Assembly (NCBI GenBank): GCA_029582155.1
Contig: CM055901.1
Span: 22,221,186 to 22,285,185 of the forward strand
DNA from: Panopea generosa
Taxonomy: Eukaryota > Mollusca > Bivalvia > Adapedonta > Hiatellidae
DNA: 64,000 nt
Reading direction: 5' to 3'
Part shown: positions 47,380 through 60,959 of the stretch, one piece after another
Numbering within the stretch: position 1 is the first letter of the stretch
Layout: every line of letters begins with the position of its first letter
Notes under the pieces: model-generated
Seen by the model: only the letters and a program-made list of their open reading frames with translations
Database searches by the model: none
Told to the model about the DNA's origin: nothing
Made by a program: the position numbers and the translations under genes

Positions 47380-49860
47380 AAATCATTTTTATTACGTCTG
47401 TGAGATAAATAAATGATTTAAAATTGGTAAAAGCAATGATTTTATAACTGTAATTTTCCCAAGTGGTGTTGAATATCTACGTTTCCATAGTGTAATTAAG
47501 TTTTGTATTTTTCTTATCTTCTCTGTGTAGTTAATATTAATTATTTTATCTAAGTCAACATCAAAATGCATTCCCAAAAGTTTAAAATTATTTGTAACCC
47601 AAGAGAGTTTCCATTTGGTTTTTATTGGGTCACTACTATAATTTTTACATTCTATTCAGACTACATGTGTTTTATCAAAATTTACCTTAAACCCAGAATA
47701 TTATGAGAATTTATAAAGCTCAGTTAAACATTCATTTATGGACATACTAGATCCATCCAAAATAGTTGAAAGGTCATCAACATGTTGCGAAAATTTGTGT
47801 TCTATTACCAGTTTTTATTCCTTTGATATTTTGTTACTTCTTATTCGGATGGCTAATACCTCGGCACGTAGTAAAATATATATGCTGAAATTGGATCCCC
47901 TTGGCTACATCTTCGCCCGAATGTAAAAAAAGATGAGAGATTACCTCCCTGGTTGACTGCAAGCATTGCTTTTCGGTATAAGGGATTCCCAGAAAATGAA
48001 AAACTTAAATATTTCATTAATAAAAGACCAGGATATGAAATCAAAGGTTTTTTCAAAATGTATTAATACTGCAAGACAAGGACTATTATTAACTTCAGCA
48101 TAATGCATACTATCATATAATTGTCTTGTATTCTGTCCCATATAGCGTCCTGACATAAATAATGTATTGTCGTTATGAATAAGTTTATTTATACAGATTT
48201 TATCCTATCAGCTTTAGCACCTGAGGCAATTTTATAGACAAAATTGAGAATTGAAATTGGCCTATATTTTTTTTTAGAAATTGGCGTAGTTTGTTGTCCT
48301 TTGGTATACATGTGATGATTTCTTCCCTTTGTGTTTTTGATAGTTCCCCTTGGATATACCCATTATTTATTCCCCTTACAACAAAATGACCCAACTGTCT
48401 CCAAAATTAAAAATCTCAGCACGGAAGCCATCAGAGCCAGGACTGCGATTGTTTAACATTGAACCCAGTGTTTTAGAATTTAGAATCATTACAACTAAGT
48501 TTTTTTAAAGTTACAATTATCAAACTCAAATTCCAAGTTAATGTTCATCAAATCAGCATCTTTACAAGAGTATAGGTTTTCATAATATTGTTTACCTTTT
48601 TTTTAAATTTTAAACTGATCTTCTATAACTGTTCAATCCTCCTTTTCCACTTTTGTTATTATTTTACTGTTAACATTATATGATTCTAATTAGCAAAAGA
48701 AAGAAGATGTTTTTCGTCTCTATCAATATTTTTTAGCTCTTGATCTAATTAGATTGCCATTCATTTTTTCTATTCGTATTTTGTTAAGAGATTTTTTTTT
48801 ATGTTTTTCTAATAGTTTTATACTTTCAGGATCCAAATCCTGTTCCAAAGTTTCGATTTTTCCTATTAATTCTTTATCCAGCCTATCCCGTTCATTTTTT
48901 TAAATGAAGAATAAGATATAGACCTCCCCCTTATTTCCATTAATAATGTATCTAGGAAGAGTTGATAATTTATAATAATTTGTATTTCATCATTTGGAAT
49001 GTCATTTATATGGGAGATATCATATACAGGTAATGCATATTAAATTTTAATATCCTTTATCTTTTTTTTATTTATAACATTTAAATATTCAATATCCTTA
49101 AGTAATGAATTATTATGTTTCCATAAGGGTTTTCCTTTTTTGAATGATTTTAAATTACCATTAAGTGACCCAGCGATTGCTGCTAGCTATTGTACATTTA
49201 TTGACAGATAAAATTAAACCTTTGGATATTAAAAAGAAATCAATGCGTGCCTGTTACAAAGGTTTTTTTCTCCTCCATGTAAAACGTTTAAGAGTTATAT
49301 TATTTTCTCTTAAAGGATCAAAAAGGTTTATGCATTTTTGATCTCCATAACCCTTTTCAGTGCCTTAATGTTATTAACTTTTTTTCATAATTAAAATAGT
49401 CCAGTGTAGCGACTTGAACCAAATTGAAGTCCTTACACAAAATTAAATCATTATTACTATCATCAAAGGAGTCAACCACTCTCATTATTTATTCAAAGAA
49501 ACCTGGATTATCACAATTAGGACCGTATAAGTTGACTAAAGTAAACCTATTTTTGTCAAGGGTAATATCAGCTATTAAGTAATTTTCTTCAGAATCAGAT
49601 ATATGTTATTGTATTTAATATTCAAATCCCTTACTTAATAAAATTGCAACCCCTCTAGACTTTGACGCTTCTGGACTGAATAGGCATTCATAACACCATT
49701 GAGACTTAATATATTTCTCTGTGGTTGAGGTGGACTGTTTATCTTGTAGACAGTATAAACTACAATGTTTTGCTTTAAGTTAATCAAAGACGTGTCTCCT
49801 TTTTTCAACTGAGCCTAGCCCTTGGCAATTAACGGATAAATTTTTGATCTCCATCATAAT
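47380..49860 (-). mobile_element. Degenerate L1/Tx1-like LINE, ORF2 (endonuclease and reverse transcriptase)
   Basis: Reading down from 49853 the minus strand gives an endonuclease-like start (MEIKNLSVNCQGLGS, then SRGVAILLSK), later reverse transcriptase blocks QGDPISAYIF (about 47.9 kb) and YSGFKVNFDKTHVV (about 47.7 kb), and the post-RT segment TPLGKITVIKSLLLPILNHL (about 47.45 kb). These are in the right order for L1/Tx1-type ORF2. It carries many stops and frameshifts and ends abruptly near 47380. A sliver of it recurs at 32.04-32.32 kb. Confidence 0.85.
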
Positions 49861-49879
49861 AGTACAATTTATATACATA

Positions 49880-51900
49880 TTTCAACCCTTGCAGATCACA
49901 CAGACAATGTAGAAAAATATAAAATAAATAAACTACTTCTTCCTAAAAAGTGGTAAGTACCATGGCAACACAGAAAGTATCTATGCAACCACTCTTCTGG
50001 TCAAAACCAAATAATATTTTAATCAATTTGTTTTATTAAAAATCTATTACGCTGTAATATTCTCTACCAAAACAGGAACTTGCGTTATAAGATATTCCTG
50101 AAGGAATAAACGATGCATATCTTATACAATGTAAGAAATATATTCCCCCCACCCCCAACAATAATGAATTACAGCAGACGATATTATTAGATTACAAGGG
50201 TAATAGTAGACGTTGTGTAATATCACTTCTAATATGGGTAGTAATAATGATAGATATATAAATAATAATAAAAGTAATAGTAATAATAATAATGATGATG
50301 TTGATACTTGTGATACTGAAACGAAGAACTATTAACTTTGCTCAACTTGCTCTTTCCTTTATAATGCGGTTTCTCAGTCACTAGTTTCACGGTTTGATAA
50401 GCTCATTCTAATATCTTTATTCTGCAGCCCAAAACTGGCACCTTCTCCTGCAACTGGGCAAACACACTACTTTCTCCATCAGCTATTTTTTTGGTGTACT
50501 TCATACCATGTACTGGTACTGCGTCAAGAAATACATTCAGAACGATATCTGATTCCATACCTTGTGAGCTTTGCGACCGATTTCTATAGCAGTTATGTTT
50601 TGTGGGTTCCACACGTTTATTTTTGGTCTGTTGTACAGGTTAGACAGTACATGTTTCGTACACCCATGTACAGAAGTTTCTTCGTATCAGCCCCTTAATT
50701 ACAGCACACCTCCATAAGCATTATAGGAATGCTTGTGCGTTCGCTTTGACCATCCACCATCACATATAATAGTTATGCATGAAACACCATCACCAAAATG
50801 GAGGGGATGGGGTGGGGTGGGGGAATAAACAATGTCACGGAAATCGCGTAGTAATATAATGGGGATATAATGTTAAAAGGCCAAATTTTAAGAAGTGTTT
50901 CTATTTTGCATTGTAACTAACAATCGTTGAAAATTTCGACAGGTATAATTATGTTGAAAAAAATGTTCATTGTATGAATATGTGAACTTTTACTGCGCAA
51001 CGGTACTTAATTGAAGAGAAATGTATAGCAGTGTGATAGGGCGGTTTTGTTTACATTTTTTATGAATGGCAACATGGCGTCCTGGTCAAATAGTCCTCTT
51101 AGGGCATTTTATTGGAAAGTATATCTCTCATATTACACATTTATTTCACAGGAAAGTCTTCTACATTGTAGATTGAATGTTCCATTATTTAACTTGATGT
51201 TTCTTTTCACACATTTTTCTGTTATATGTGACATTGAAACCACACCGCAAGATGCAATATTTGACACATCAAAATCATGCAAAAGCTATACTTTACTATA
51301 TGTTTCAGTAATAACATGTGTAGTTTACTTTACTTTAATGTGTATTAATGTTTTGAATAGGTAACTGTTTGGAATATCAAGTAGTTTTCACTAAATTGAA
51401 AATTGACTACCCCAATCACTTCTTACTCCATTTCAAGCACTGATATACCCATAATAACTTATGTTAGAAAAACAACTGTATAGTTTACGTCTCAATAAAA
51501 AAAAATTTTGTATTCTGTTATGACTTTGGCCGCTATTGAACCGAATTTTTCGATATGTATTTTACATTTGAAGCGGTACATTTGGTATGTCGTATTTGAC
51601 AAAAACTCAGCTTATACAGATAATTTCATTTTTTCAATCGGAATATACTGTTTGTGGTACAGAGACTTTATATTTTTTATATATATCTATCTAGCATTGT
51701 GGGTAGTTTTACACACCTATTTTTAACATTTAGATTAACGATATGTTTAGTATTATCTTTTATTAAACACTATTATAAACTACTAAGCTTCCATGATCGA
51801 GTTTATCTTTCATTGGCAGGTTATGTGATCGAGCCAAGCTCTGTCCAAAACATTTAATACCGCGAAAAGAGAGTAGTTTTAATCGAATTCACATTTATGC
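49880..51900. other. Mostly non-coding, with one open frame at 50403-50640 (minus)
   Basis: The minus frame from about 50640 to 50403 reads SQGMESDIVLNVFLDAVPVH to a stop after GCRIKILE, preceded by an acceptor-like CTGTACAACAG. It could be a last exon, or ORF1 debris of the adjacent LINE, which lies just downstream on the same strand. A second open frame (51047-51364, plus) has two hydrophobic stretches but no supporting signals. (AAT)n-like tracts occur near 50260-50300. Confidence 0.3.
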
Positions 51901-51907
51901 GTCTTTA

Positions 51908-52098
51908 GTTTATACTAATTTATTTCAGCTCGATTGCGATGAAAGCTCAGAGCTTATATAAACCGCTCTCGAGTCCGCTTCCTGGGTAAAACCAGTACTG
52001 AGTGTTGTTTTATGAGAGGCACCGGGTCGACCGGGGGATCGAACCCGCAACCCCTGGCGTGAGCGGCCAACACTCTATCCATTAGGCTACCGCCCCAC
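51908..52098 (-). repeat. tRNA-derived SINE, family shared with 3.42-3.61 kb
   Basis: Minus-strand head GGGGCGGTAGCCTAATGG with B box GGGTTCGATCCCCC, then the body CATAAAACAACACTCAG and AAGCTCTGAGCTTTCATCG. It is the inverted counterpart of the element at 3423-3612, with a much better preserved head. Confidence 0.85.
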
Positions 52099-52424
52099 GT
52101 CTTTGATACCCCCCTTGATTAAATCTGGATGCCAGTTACTTGTAATGTGTGGGACATGACGTAAACCCCCTTAAGACATTCAAAAAGTCAATATAACAAC
52201 ACAAATAATAAACAAAATATGACGTAACACATATGTTGTCTTTTAGTACTTTATTTTACATTTTTATTAAGCATCACGTGTGAAACTGTATATTTTTGCA
52301 TTAGGATCATCGGCCAATATATAATAACATATAATTACAATGATGCATACAAAAAGTTACGTATAACAGAGTGATATTGTACAATTACAGAAGAACACAA
52401 AGTAATATGAACCTAATCATTTGT

Positions 52425-52862
52425 GTATATACAGATATATCCGTGTATATCTCCGTGTAGGTCTGGATTTATGCGCGTGTGTCGGATTTATATGTGTGTG
52501 TCTCGATGTGTCCGTGTGTTTCAGAATTTATCAATGTGTGTCTAGATTTATATATGACTATGTGTTTGGATTTATACATGTGTGTCTGGCTGTATCCGTT
52601 TATGTCTTGAGTTATCCATTTGTGTCTGGCTGTATCCGTGTATGTCTGGATTTATCCATGTGTGTCTGGCTGTATCCGTGTATATTATACATATATGGAT
52701 GTATCCATAGGTGTCTGGCTATATCCGTATATGTCTGGGTGTGTCCATGTGTGTCTGACTGTATCCGTGTTTGTCTGGATTTATCTGTGTATGTATGGCT
52801 GTATCCATGTATGTCTGATGGTTTCCGTGTGTGTAGGATTTATACGCGTGTCTCTGGATAGC
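52425..52862 (+). repeat. TG-rich minisatellite ('gtctggatttatccatgtgt')
   Basis: Alternating units of about 18-20 bp, such as TGTCTGGCTGTATCCGTG and TGTCTGGATTTATCCATG, extend over some 430 bp with growing divergence leftward. The long Cys/Val/Tyr-rich frames over it are by-products. Confidence 0.9.
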
Positions 52863-52879
52863 AAAGCCAATGAATACTG

Positions 52880-53820
52880 ATACATTTCTTAGAGTATTTT
52901 CAATTTGACACAACGCACATTAAGGTTTTGCGGGTGTATCACAGCATTTTCTTGGTAAATGAAACGACAATATAAATGGAACAATGGGCTAATGATAAGA
53001 AATGAAACTCGTTTTTATACATTGATCACAAATAATACAATAACGAACAACGTGCTCAACACGTACTGCGCGATATGCTTAGCGGAAAGCGACTGGTCAG
53101 GGTGCCACAATATTAAGGTCTTGCTTATTTTTGTGCAAGCTGTGTGGTTGTGTTACATTATGGAGTTTAAGTCCAGATATGTTATAATGTGTAAACTGTT
53201 GTAACGGTCTTATCTCATCCCTGCATGATAGACACGATTATTTTCAGGCAACAAGCAATTTTCAGCTCGCGATATCGTGCTTTCAGCATTGTATTTGTGA
53301 GAAGAGACATATAGCATACTCGTCATTGATTCCGTAAAATAACCCCATAAAACACCAGTGTAATGAGTTTTCCACTTAAAATAACACCTTGTCTTATTCC
53401 TTCCTTGATTAAGCAACACTTGAGTACTTATTGCACTTTAAGCTAGATACTCACATTTATGAACACTTACATTAGTACATAAAGCAATGTGGTTTTTGCT
53501 ACCCACTTGGCTGCATTATCGAAAATACATTGCGCACAATGATGAAATAATGCTGCACTATTGATTGGTTATGACTGGTTTAGCCATCGACACATACCAA
53601 TATGCTATATCTTCATACCGCTGTGGAAACAGGATACTTATATGTACAGCTGGTAACAAATACAGCTGAAACAACAATACCAGTTGTCATGTTTATTCCA
53701 CCAGTAGAGTCCATGCTACATCGAACGCACATGATCATGTCTGGACGGGACAATCATGATATTGGTTATGTTTCTCTATCCAACCATATATGGAATAATG
53801 TATTAGCAATACAAATGGCT
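52880..53820. other. Non-coding 3' flank of gene C
   Basis: The region downstream of gene C on its strand. TTTATT at 53821-53826 (AATAAA on the minus strand), 80 bp past the stop codon, is a good polyadenylation signal. No other gene recognised. Confidence 0.45.
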
Positions 53821-53907
53821 TTTATTTCATGCATTGTTCTATGGGCCTTGTTGCGAGATTTGGTATTGTATTTTCTCGTCCTGGTGATTATCATGTCATT
53901 ATATTTA

Positions 53908-56900
53908 TCACATAACAACACATTTATCAGCAGATTTACCATTGCCATATTTCTTGTTATATTCATCAATTTCATTTAAGTAATTCACGGGAGGCCACCG
54001 GTGTTCCTCCACATGGTCTTTATTATCTCCCTTTAACTGTGAAAATTCCTTGCGCTGTTCAAAAGCAATATAGTTACTTGAGATGAAAAACAAACACCAC
54101 TTGGCAAGCTGTGTCGCATTGAATGTCTGAAATTGAAATTAATACATTTAAAACTATGTTTATCGCGCCTTCCATAAATAGAAACATCTATGAATACAAT
54201 GAATTGGTAAAACTGTGATTTTATCAATGGCGAATATATCACATTATTAGAATTTTGGGGATTTTAATGTAGATCAAGTATTCGTCTTGTAAGTTTCCTT
54301 ATATTTACAAATTGATTCTCATAAAATATTCTTTATCATGTATTTAAGTATGAATCATCCGTAGGTAAGAATATATAAATAACAATGTTAATATTTAACT
54401 CTTTAAAAAAGGAAAAGAAAAATGTTGACCCGATAATTCATGTTTTTCTCACACATTCGATGAACTACAATGACTTAGCCAGTATGTTTTAATTCCATGC
54501 TCCTTTTTCAACACTCAGTAGACTGCAGATCGTTCAATACACAGTTCGTCTTTAAGATATATAAATAGCTTCAATTTAAAGCAACGACTGATTTACTTAC
54601 TTATAATTGTCTCGCGTCAATTTACAGTTTACTTTGTTTATTGATATCAACTTTAATTAAGTTGAAATTACTGTTTGATAATCGACCCTTGTTATTGACA
54701 TTAACAGAATTATTTATGTGGTTCCATAAAATCCATTTACATAAACTAGGCCACGAATAACATGATCATCATTTTAAAATATGTATCTCAAAATTTGCCT
54801 TGTCCGTGTTTATACTCAATATATTTTACCTCGAGATGTCAGCTAACTTACTCCTGGTCAGTGGATCAATTTCCCCCAACACAACAACCAACCGAATAAT
54901 ATTGTATAACACTAAGTACAACCGACATGCTATTGCATAAAGCTAAGTACAACCGACATGTTATTGTATAATGCTAAGAACAACCGACATGTTATTGTAT
55001 AACGCTAAGTACAACCGACACGCTATTGTATAACGCTAAGTACAACCGACATGATATTGTATAACGCTAAGTACAACGGACATGGAAACTTGATCAACAC
55101 ATACCTGTGAAGTAAGGAGTAACCCAATAACATCAATGTCTGCCTTTTCTATTTGCTTTGTCACACTTCTGTCTACTTCCTTAGTTATGTAAAGTTCACA
55201 GAGATTGACAAGACGTTTCTGTCCGTACTCGTCAGCCAACACCATGATTCCGACCGAGTCATTCTCCTCGATTGGAGAATGGTCGGTGTACAAGTATTCA
55301 AGAAATGCAAGCAAGTTTTCCTCCGTCGTGTTGGGAATATTAATCTAAAAGGTGAAAAAAGGAATAACGGTTAGTGCAAATTACAAGGGCAGTTAAATAA
55401 TTAGTTTATGCATGTGTGTTTAATTTTCTATAAAAAGCACACATATTTAAATTTGTTTTTTGTAAACATATAGTTTCACCTGTATAAAACGAATTGCTGT
55501 CATTGAAACTGTTACGAAGTAACACAAATGTAGTTTTGCATTAAATATAAAAAATAGCCATTAGAACAATGTTAGTTTAAAATTATTTATTTTAAATAGA
55601 TTATGAAACAAGTTCTTTAAATGTATACAAGTCTCACTCGAGTTCCTCTTGGTTTGAACCATACATTTATGTACAGTCGGTATGCCTGTATTTACAAGGG
55701 CATCTTTTGGCAACACCCTTGTGGAAGGCTTATTTTCCATCTATTCTACGTAAAAAAGAACTTCCTTTTAATGATATTTACCTCTGTTTTGTTTTCTTTC
55801 CCTTCAGTAAAATAACCGCCAAACATGGCTGCCATAACTTTGCATCGTGCACTGAGAACACATTTGTGGGCATGAACGTGTTTACCTAAACGCAAATGAA
55901 CAATCAGAATTTAAACATATCGAAACAGTTATTTTATATTGCATTTATGAAAATAAAGAAGAAAAACACACACCCTCACACACAAAAACATGTTAACTAC
56001 CAGTATTTAAAAATGAAAATTAACGACATATCTTTACTGTACTCCTCCTAGTTATCTCTTAAAAGTATCAAATTGAGTCAGATGGTAATACTTGTGTATG
56101 TGTCTTTGATTGATTAAATTAAATTATTTTCAGGATTTTTATATTCATAGACTGCGTCTCTTACCTTCCACATTGAACACGACGTCTGCACGATCGGACT
56201 GGTTCAAGAAGAGTTTCTTCATCCGGGTCCCTGTTTCATCGTTCAGGTACGTTCCGATACTGGGGTTGAGAAAGTCTTGTTCTGTGAGGATGTTCGTGCA
56301 GATAGTCTGTAGTTGGGACAATTTGAACGTGCCTGCCGCGCGATCCAGGTCCTTAAGTTCGTCTTCAGTCACCTCATCCATGTCTGGAAATCTAGGAACG
56401 CCTTTAATTAGAAGAAGCATTAGTTAATATTGATGTGAGGGTTTTGAATGCAAGAGAAAAAGACATACATGTATACGTACAGACACACATATTGCTGTGT
56501 GGTTTTGAATGCAAGAAGGAAAACATGTATGTACAGGCACATGTATTGCTGTGTGAGTTTCCAATGACATAGGAGAGGATATTTAAATATCTATTCCTAA
56601 AATAGACACAAAAATGTTAAATATAATGAGCACTGAATTAAGGATACGTGTATAAGATTATCCATTATAAATCAGTACTGTTGCTTGTCGTTTTATGACA
56701 TCTAATCGTAGTAATATTATCCAATCATCAATAGTATAAACATTTTGACTTTTTGTCATGAATTTTGTAACATTCAATAAATAAAGTTTAGCTGATAAAT
56801 AAAACATTTTAATATTAATGAAATAGAACGGACTGAATAAATGAATAGGTCATTTTGTGCACGAAAGAAAGAGAACAGGTAATAATAATTAGACACAGGT

Positions 56901-59900
56901 GCGGATCATATGCTTATGGTTATAATTGGATTACCATGCACCAATTAAAGGCTGCATTTATAATAACTCTCATTAATTAGATTATTACATTGAAATAACT
57001 GCATGTAAGGATTTGACAACTTGATGGAATGTGTAAGAACTGATGATGTAGTACTGTATGTCTTTGCTAAAATTTTCGATTTCCAAAATTGTTTTGTGAA
57101 CGCAGTACATTTTTCAGTTGAGTGTCATTTGAATTATGGATAATGTATCAGTGGAAGTGGGCAATTTGATGATAACATTAACGTTTAGTCTCACAACTTC
57201 TGTTTTGATTCGCAGTTATGTTCACTATATTCGTATGAAAAGACAAATATCATATATGACCTTAATTTTGATTTTAATTAATGTTTTTTTTACCTGAATA
57301 TAAAAATTCCAGAATACGGACAAATGTTTTGGCTGATATGTCTGCACTAATTTCAACTACCGTATGCACAGTGTCTTTAACCATGTCGTCTATCTCTTTT
57401 GGATATACGGCTGCGATACCAGGAACCGACCCGCTATTGAGTTGCTCGTATGTGTAGTTTTCTATGGCGTTGATTTCTCTCATTTGATTGTTCTATAATG
57501 AAGATAAAACATGAAAATAAACACATATATCGTACTGTATATAAACAATGAGCTGGACTGTGTCCAGTACCTTGATAACACAATAAGAAGCATACATTAA
57601 TATTTTTTATGACATAATGTCCTATCTATACCGATATCCAATGCACTAATATAAATACATGTAATATGTTTCGTATGCATTTCGTTTAGTTACTCCATTA
57701 TCTAGGATAAGTCATAATTTATAAACAGGATTTATGGATCACTATACATCTTTTCACTTATCCATTAATTAGAAATTACACTACTTGATATACGGATCAC
57801 TACACGTCTATTAACTTAAACATTAATTAGAAAATATATTACCGGATTTATGGATCACTATACATCTATTCACTTATTCCTTAATTAGAAATTATATTAC
57901 TGGATTTATGGATCACTATACATCTATTCACACATTGATTAATTAGAACACGCTGGGATACTTACAAGTATGGGTTTAGAGGTGCCGAATATTTTGGCTA
58001 GATGTTTAGATGCCGAACACAACACGACAGTATGGGCATTTAGGTTACGTGTCCCTTCTAGTACAAACGTGACGTCACAATGTTTGGGGTCTTGTAGCAT
58101 TTGGTACCAGTCTTCTCCAAATGTGGATGTCTCAATTTCAATCGCTGGTGCAAACCCTGTAACACATTACAGATTAAATAAAACATCATGTAACCATGTG
58201 AGCTGAAGTCCCCTCCTTTGTTGCGCTCGGTTTGAACAAGTAAGCAAGTAATAACATGGTCCGACCAGAATGCGAAGGACATTTGCGCATGTCCATTAAA
58301 TGCACAAAATGGTTTATCAGATTCGGATGAAAATTGTTGGACGCAAAGTTTTGTGAATACGAAAAGGGAAAACTATCTAACGAGAATATAAAGAATAGTA
58401 CACGTATGACAACACGATGTCTGTATTTATCTACAACATGCCATTCTATTCAGACTAAACTACATTTTAAGCTTTACATTGCGCATTAGCTCAGATGAGC
58501 TTCAGAATATACCTAGCCATAGAGCTGTACTTACCTGCTGGTGGCATCACAGGGGGCGGGGGTATACGATCCTTTGTTTTACCGCCGAATAGACTGAATC
58601 CGCGTTTCTTTTTTGGTTGCGATCTTGTTACCAAAGCTGACCTTATCTAAAATAGGAAACAAGGACGTATACAAAGAAGGAAAGGCAACTGATCGAGATT
58701 TTTTCTCGCGAAATCTCGTTTTCAAATATCCTGATTTTAATTCATCTCAGGAATGCTTATCAAAATCCTTTCTATGGACAATGAAATACTCTACAAAACG
58801 AGACAATTCCCATCGTATTTTGTTTAACACGTTTGAAGTACTTTTGATTACAATATATATATATATATATATATACTGCAGTTAAATAAACAAGGAAAGG
58901 GCTTCAAACTGCAATGTTTTAATTAAAGATCAATTTGGATATTTAAAACATTCTAAAACATCTAAGGTTACAAACAGCTTACATTTTATATATAAGAAAT
59001 CAGTTTCCTACGAAACCTGAATGACTAATTTGCCAAATTACTAATTATTCGCATACAAATGTATCATTATTGAGTAGAGAGATACGAATTTCCTATCCTT
59101 TTATTTAAGTCCTTGATAAACTGTTATATAATGTATTATAAAACTACAGACCATAAGTAACAACATTATTGATATGAAACATAAGATAACTCCTACAAAT
59201 ATAAGAATAATAATCATCATCAAATACAAAAGTTTCGGATGGAAGAAAAATGGTGACGTAAATAGTTCTTACAGCTTCTGTGAAGCAAGACGAGAGTCCA
59301 CTTTGGGTCAACGAACTAGTTTCACAATATTTCAGCCCATGTCGCTTGGCCAGATCATATCCCTCGTCATAAGTGACCAAAGGTCTGCCGCTGGTGGAAG
59401 TCGTGCGTAGATCTGAATGAAAAAGAAAAAAGTCCTTTATTTCCCGAAAAGTATTCGAATTATTTGTGTGTGTGTGTACGGTCTTATTTTTTTGAAAACC
59501 AACCAATTATCCACCTAGTTTACATTTTCCGTATGCTCCCAATGTAAATCGGTAACATCTCTGTAATAAAGCGACTGAAACATTGCAGGTTGCATTGCCA
59601 TTAATGGTAATGATACAGACAAAGTGTGTTTGCAGGAGAAATAAATAGATAAAACTGTTTAACCACCAAACATGCAAGAAAGAATTACAAAAACAAATAA
59701 TACTTATAAAATTAAACCCAGATAATAAGCATGACACCGTGAAAGGCGAGAGCATACCTATTTTACATGCCACCAACACAACTGGTACATCTGGGCAAAA
59801 GTGGCGTATTTCCGGTAGCCATTTTGGTTCAATATTTTCAAATGAATCTCTTGATTCAATGGAAAAACAGAGGAAAAACACATCCGTACATGGATAAGAC

Positions 59901-60850
59901 AGTGGCCGAAGTCGATCGTAATCTTCCTGTTAAAAAAAGAAATAAATTCATTACACATAAAAGCAATGATCAGTTCAAAATGTGTGTTTTACCAACATTT
60001 ATCATTTAGGTTTGAACTTTCTTTGAGGAACGTTTAATGATTTGTACATTTAACAAAGACTCAAACAGTCTTAATACATTGTTTTTTAGGCCTACCTGTC
60101 CGGTAGTGACCTACACATTGTATTACCGTTGTATTGTGGACCTTCCTGTCCGGTAGTGACCTTCACATTATATTATCGTTGTATTGTAGACCTACCTGTC
60201 CGGTAGTGACCTTCACATTATATTATCGTTGTACTTTAGACCTGCGTGTCCGACTGTATCCCCGATCTAGAGAACCGGATCTACACCACAGTGTATTATC
60301 TTTGTGGTTTAGGCCTACATGTCCGGCAGTGATCTACCCATTGTATTATCTTTGTGGTTTAGGCCTACATGTCCGGCAGTGATCTACCCATTGTATTATC
60401 TTTGTGGTTTAGGCCTCATGTCCGGCAGTGATCTACTCATTGTATTATCTTTGTGGTTTAGGCCTACATGTCCTGCAGTGATCTACCCATTGTATTATCT
60501 TTGTGGTTTAGGCCTACATATCCGGCAGTGATCTACCCATTTTATTATCTTTGTGGTTTTGGCCTTCCTGTCCGGTAGTGACCAACAGATTGTATTACCG
60601 TTGTATTTTAGACTTAACTTTCCGGTAGTGAACTACACATTATATTATCGTTGTATTTTAGACCTACCTGTCCGGCTGTATCCCAGAGACCGAGATTTAC
60701 TGGCTTGCCGTCCACCATTACATTGGCCGAGTAGTTATCAAACACTGTCGGTATATATTCACTGGGGAAAGCATTGGTTGTATAGGATATAAGCAAACAA
60801 CTTTTTCCTACTCCTCCGTCTCCTACCACGACCAGTTTGAGGTTTTCCAT
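53908..60850 (-). CDS. RhoBTB: RhoBTB-type protein: Rac-like GTPase with two BTB domains and a CaaX box (gene C)
   Basis: Ten coding exons, reading down: 60850-60668, 59926-59758, 59412-59273, 58646-58535, 58156-57966, 57492-57294, 56401-56165, 55885-55782, 55344-55105, 54126-53908; total 1794 nt, 597 aa. Intron phases are identical to gene B. GTPase: [25 protein letters not shown] and ETSS are all intact. The linker holds [14 protein letters not shown]1 spans [10 protein letters not shown] to [11 protein letters not shown]2 spans [15 protein letters not shown] and [10 protein letters not shown]; the RhoBTB C-terminal motif is [10 protein letters not shown]; the end is KCVVM, a CaaX box with Met that would favour farnesylation. 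Known RhoBTB proteins bind CUL3 through BTB and act as ligase adaptors; the same role is inferred here. It faces gene B tail to tail. Exon 7 is strikingly close to B at the DNA level. Confidence 0.93.
54888..55086 (-). repeat. 34-bp minisatellite in gene C intron 9
   Basis: Six tandem units of ACAACCGACATG followed by ATTGTATAACGCTAAGT end 18 bp inside the intron from the exon 9 donor. The last unit, nearest the exon, reads ACAACGGACATGG. Confidence 0.92.
57715..57955 (-). repeat. About 60-bp minisatellite in gene C intron 5
   Basis: Four units share GGATTTATGGATCACTATAC, ATCTATTCACTTAT and ATTAATTAGAAATTA; the array ends next to the exon 5 donor. Confidence 0.88.
60091..60690 (-). repeat. 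About 50-bp minisatellite built from the gene C exon 1 end and its 5' splice site
   Basis: On the gene strand about 12 units of 49-50 bp (one about 72 bp) each carry ACTRCCGGACAGGTAGG-like sequence, matching the true junction ACAGCCGGACAG|GTAGGTC at 60668. One unit near 60240-60265 keeps more exon sequence (GGGGATACAGTCGGACA against exon GGGATACAGCCGGACA), showing that the source was the exon-intron boundary. Several units keep a usable-looking CAG|GTAGG, others ATG|TAGG or CAG|GAAGG. Confidence 0.92.
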
Positions 60851-60959
60851 ACTGCTATCACAACTATAAAATAAAACAAGTTTGTTATGTTTGGACGATT
60901 AGCTATAAATAAGTAGATTTAACCTCTTACTGCATAGTTGCGCTCCTTTTCCCCACGTA

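Noticed and set aside
52421-52861. 146-aa Cys/Val-rich reading frame
   Set aside because: It lies entirely on a degenerate TG-rich minisatellite; all frames are open because the units lack stops.
53602-53979. 125-aa plus-strand frame with hydrophobic stretches
   Set aside because: Its end is antisense to coding exon 10 of gene C and its body covers that gene's 3' UTR; no splice or family support.
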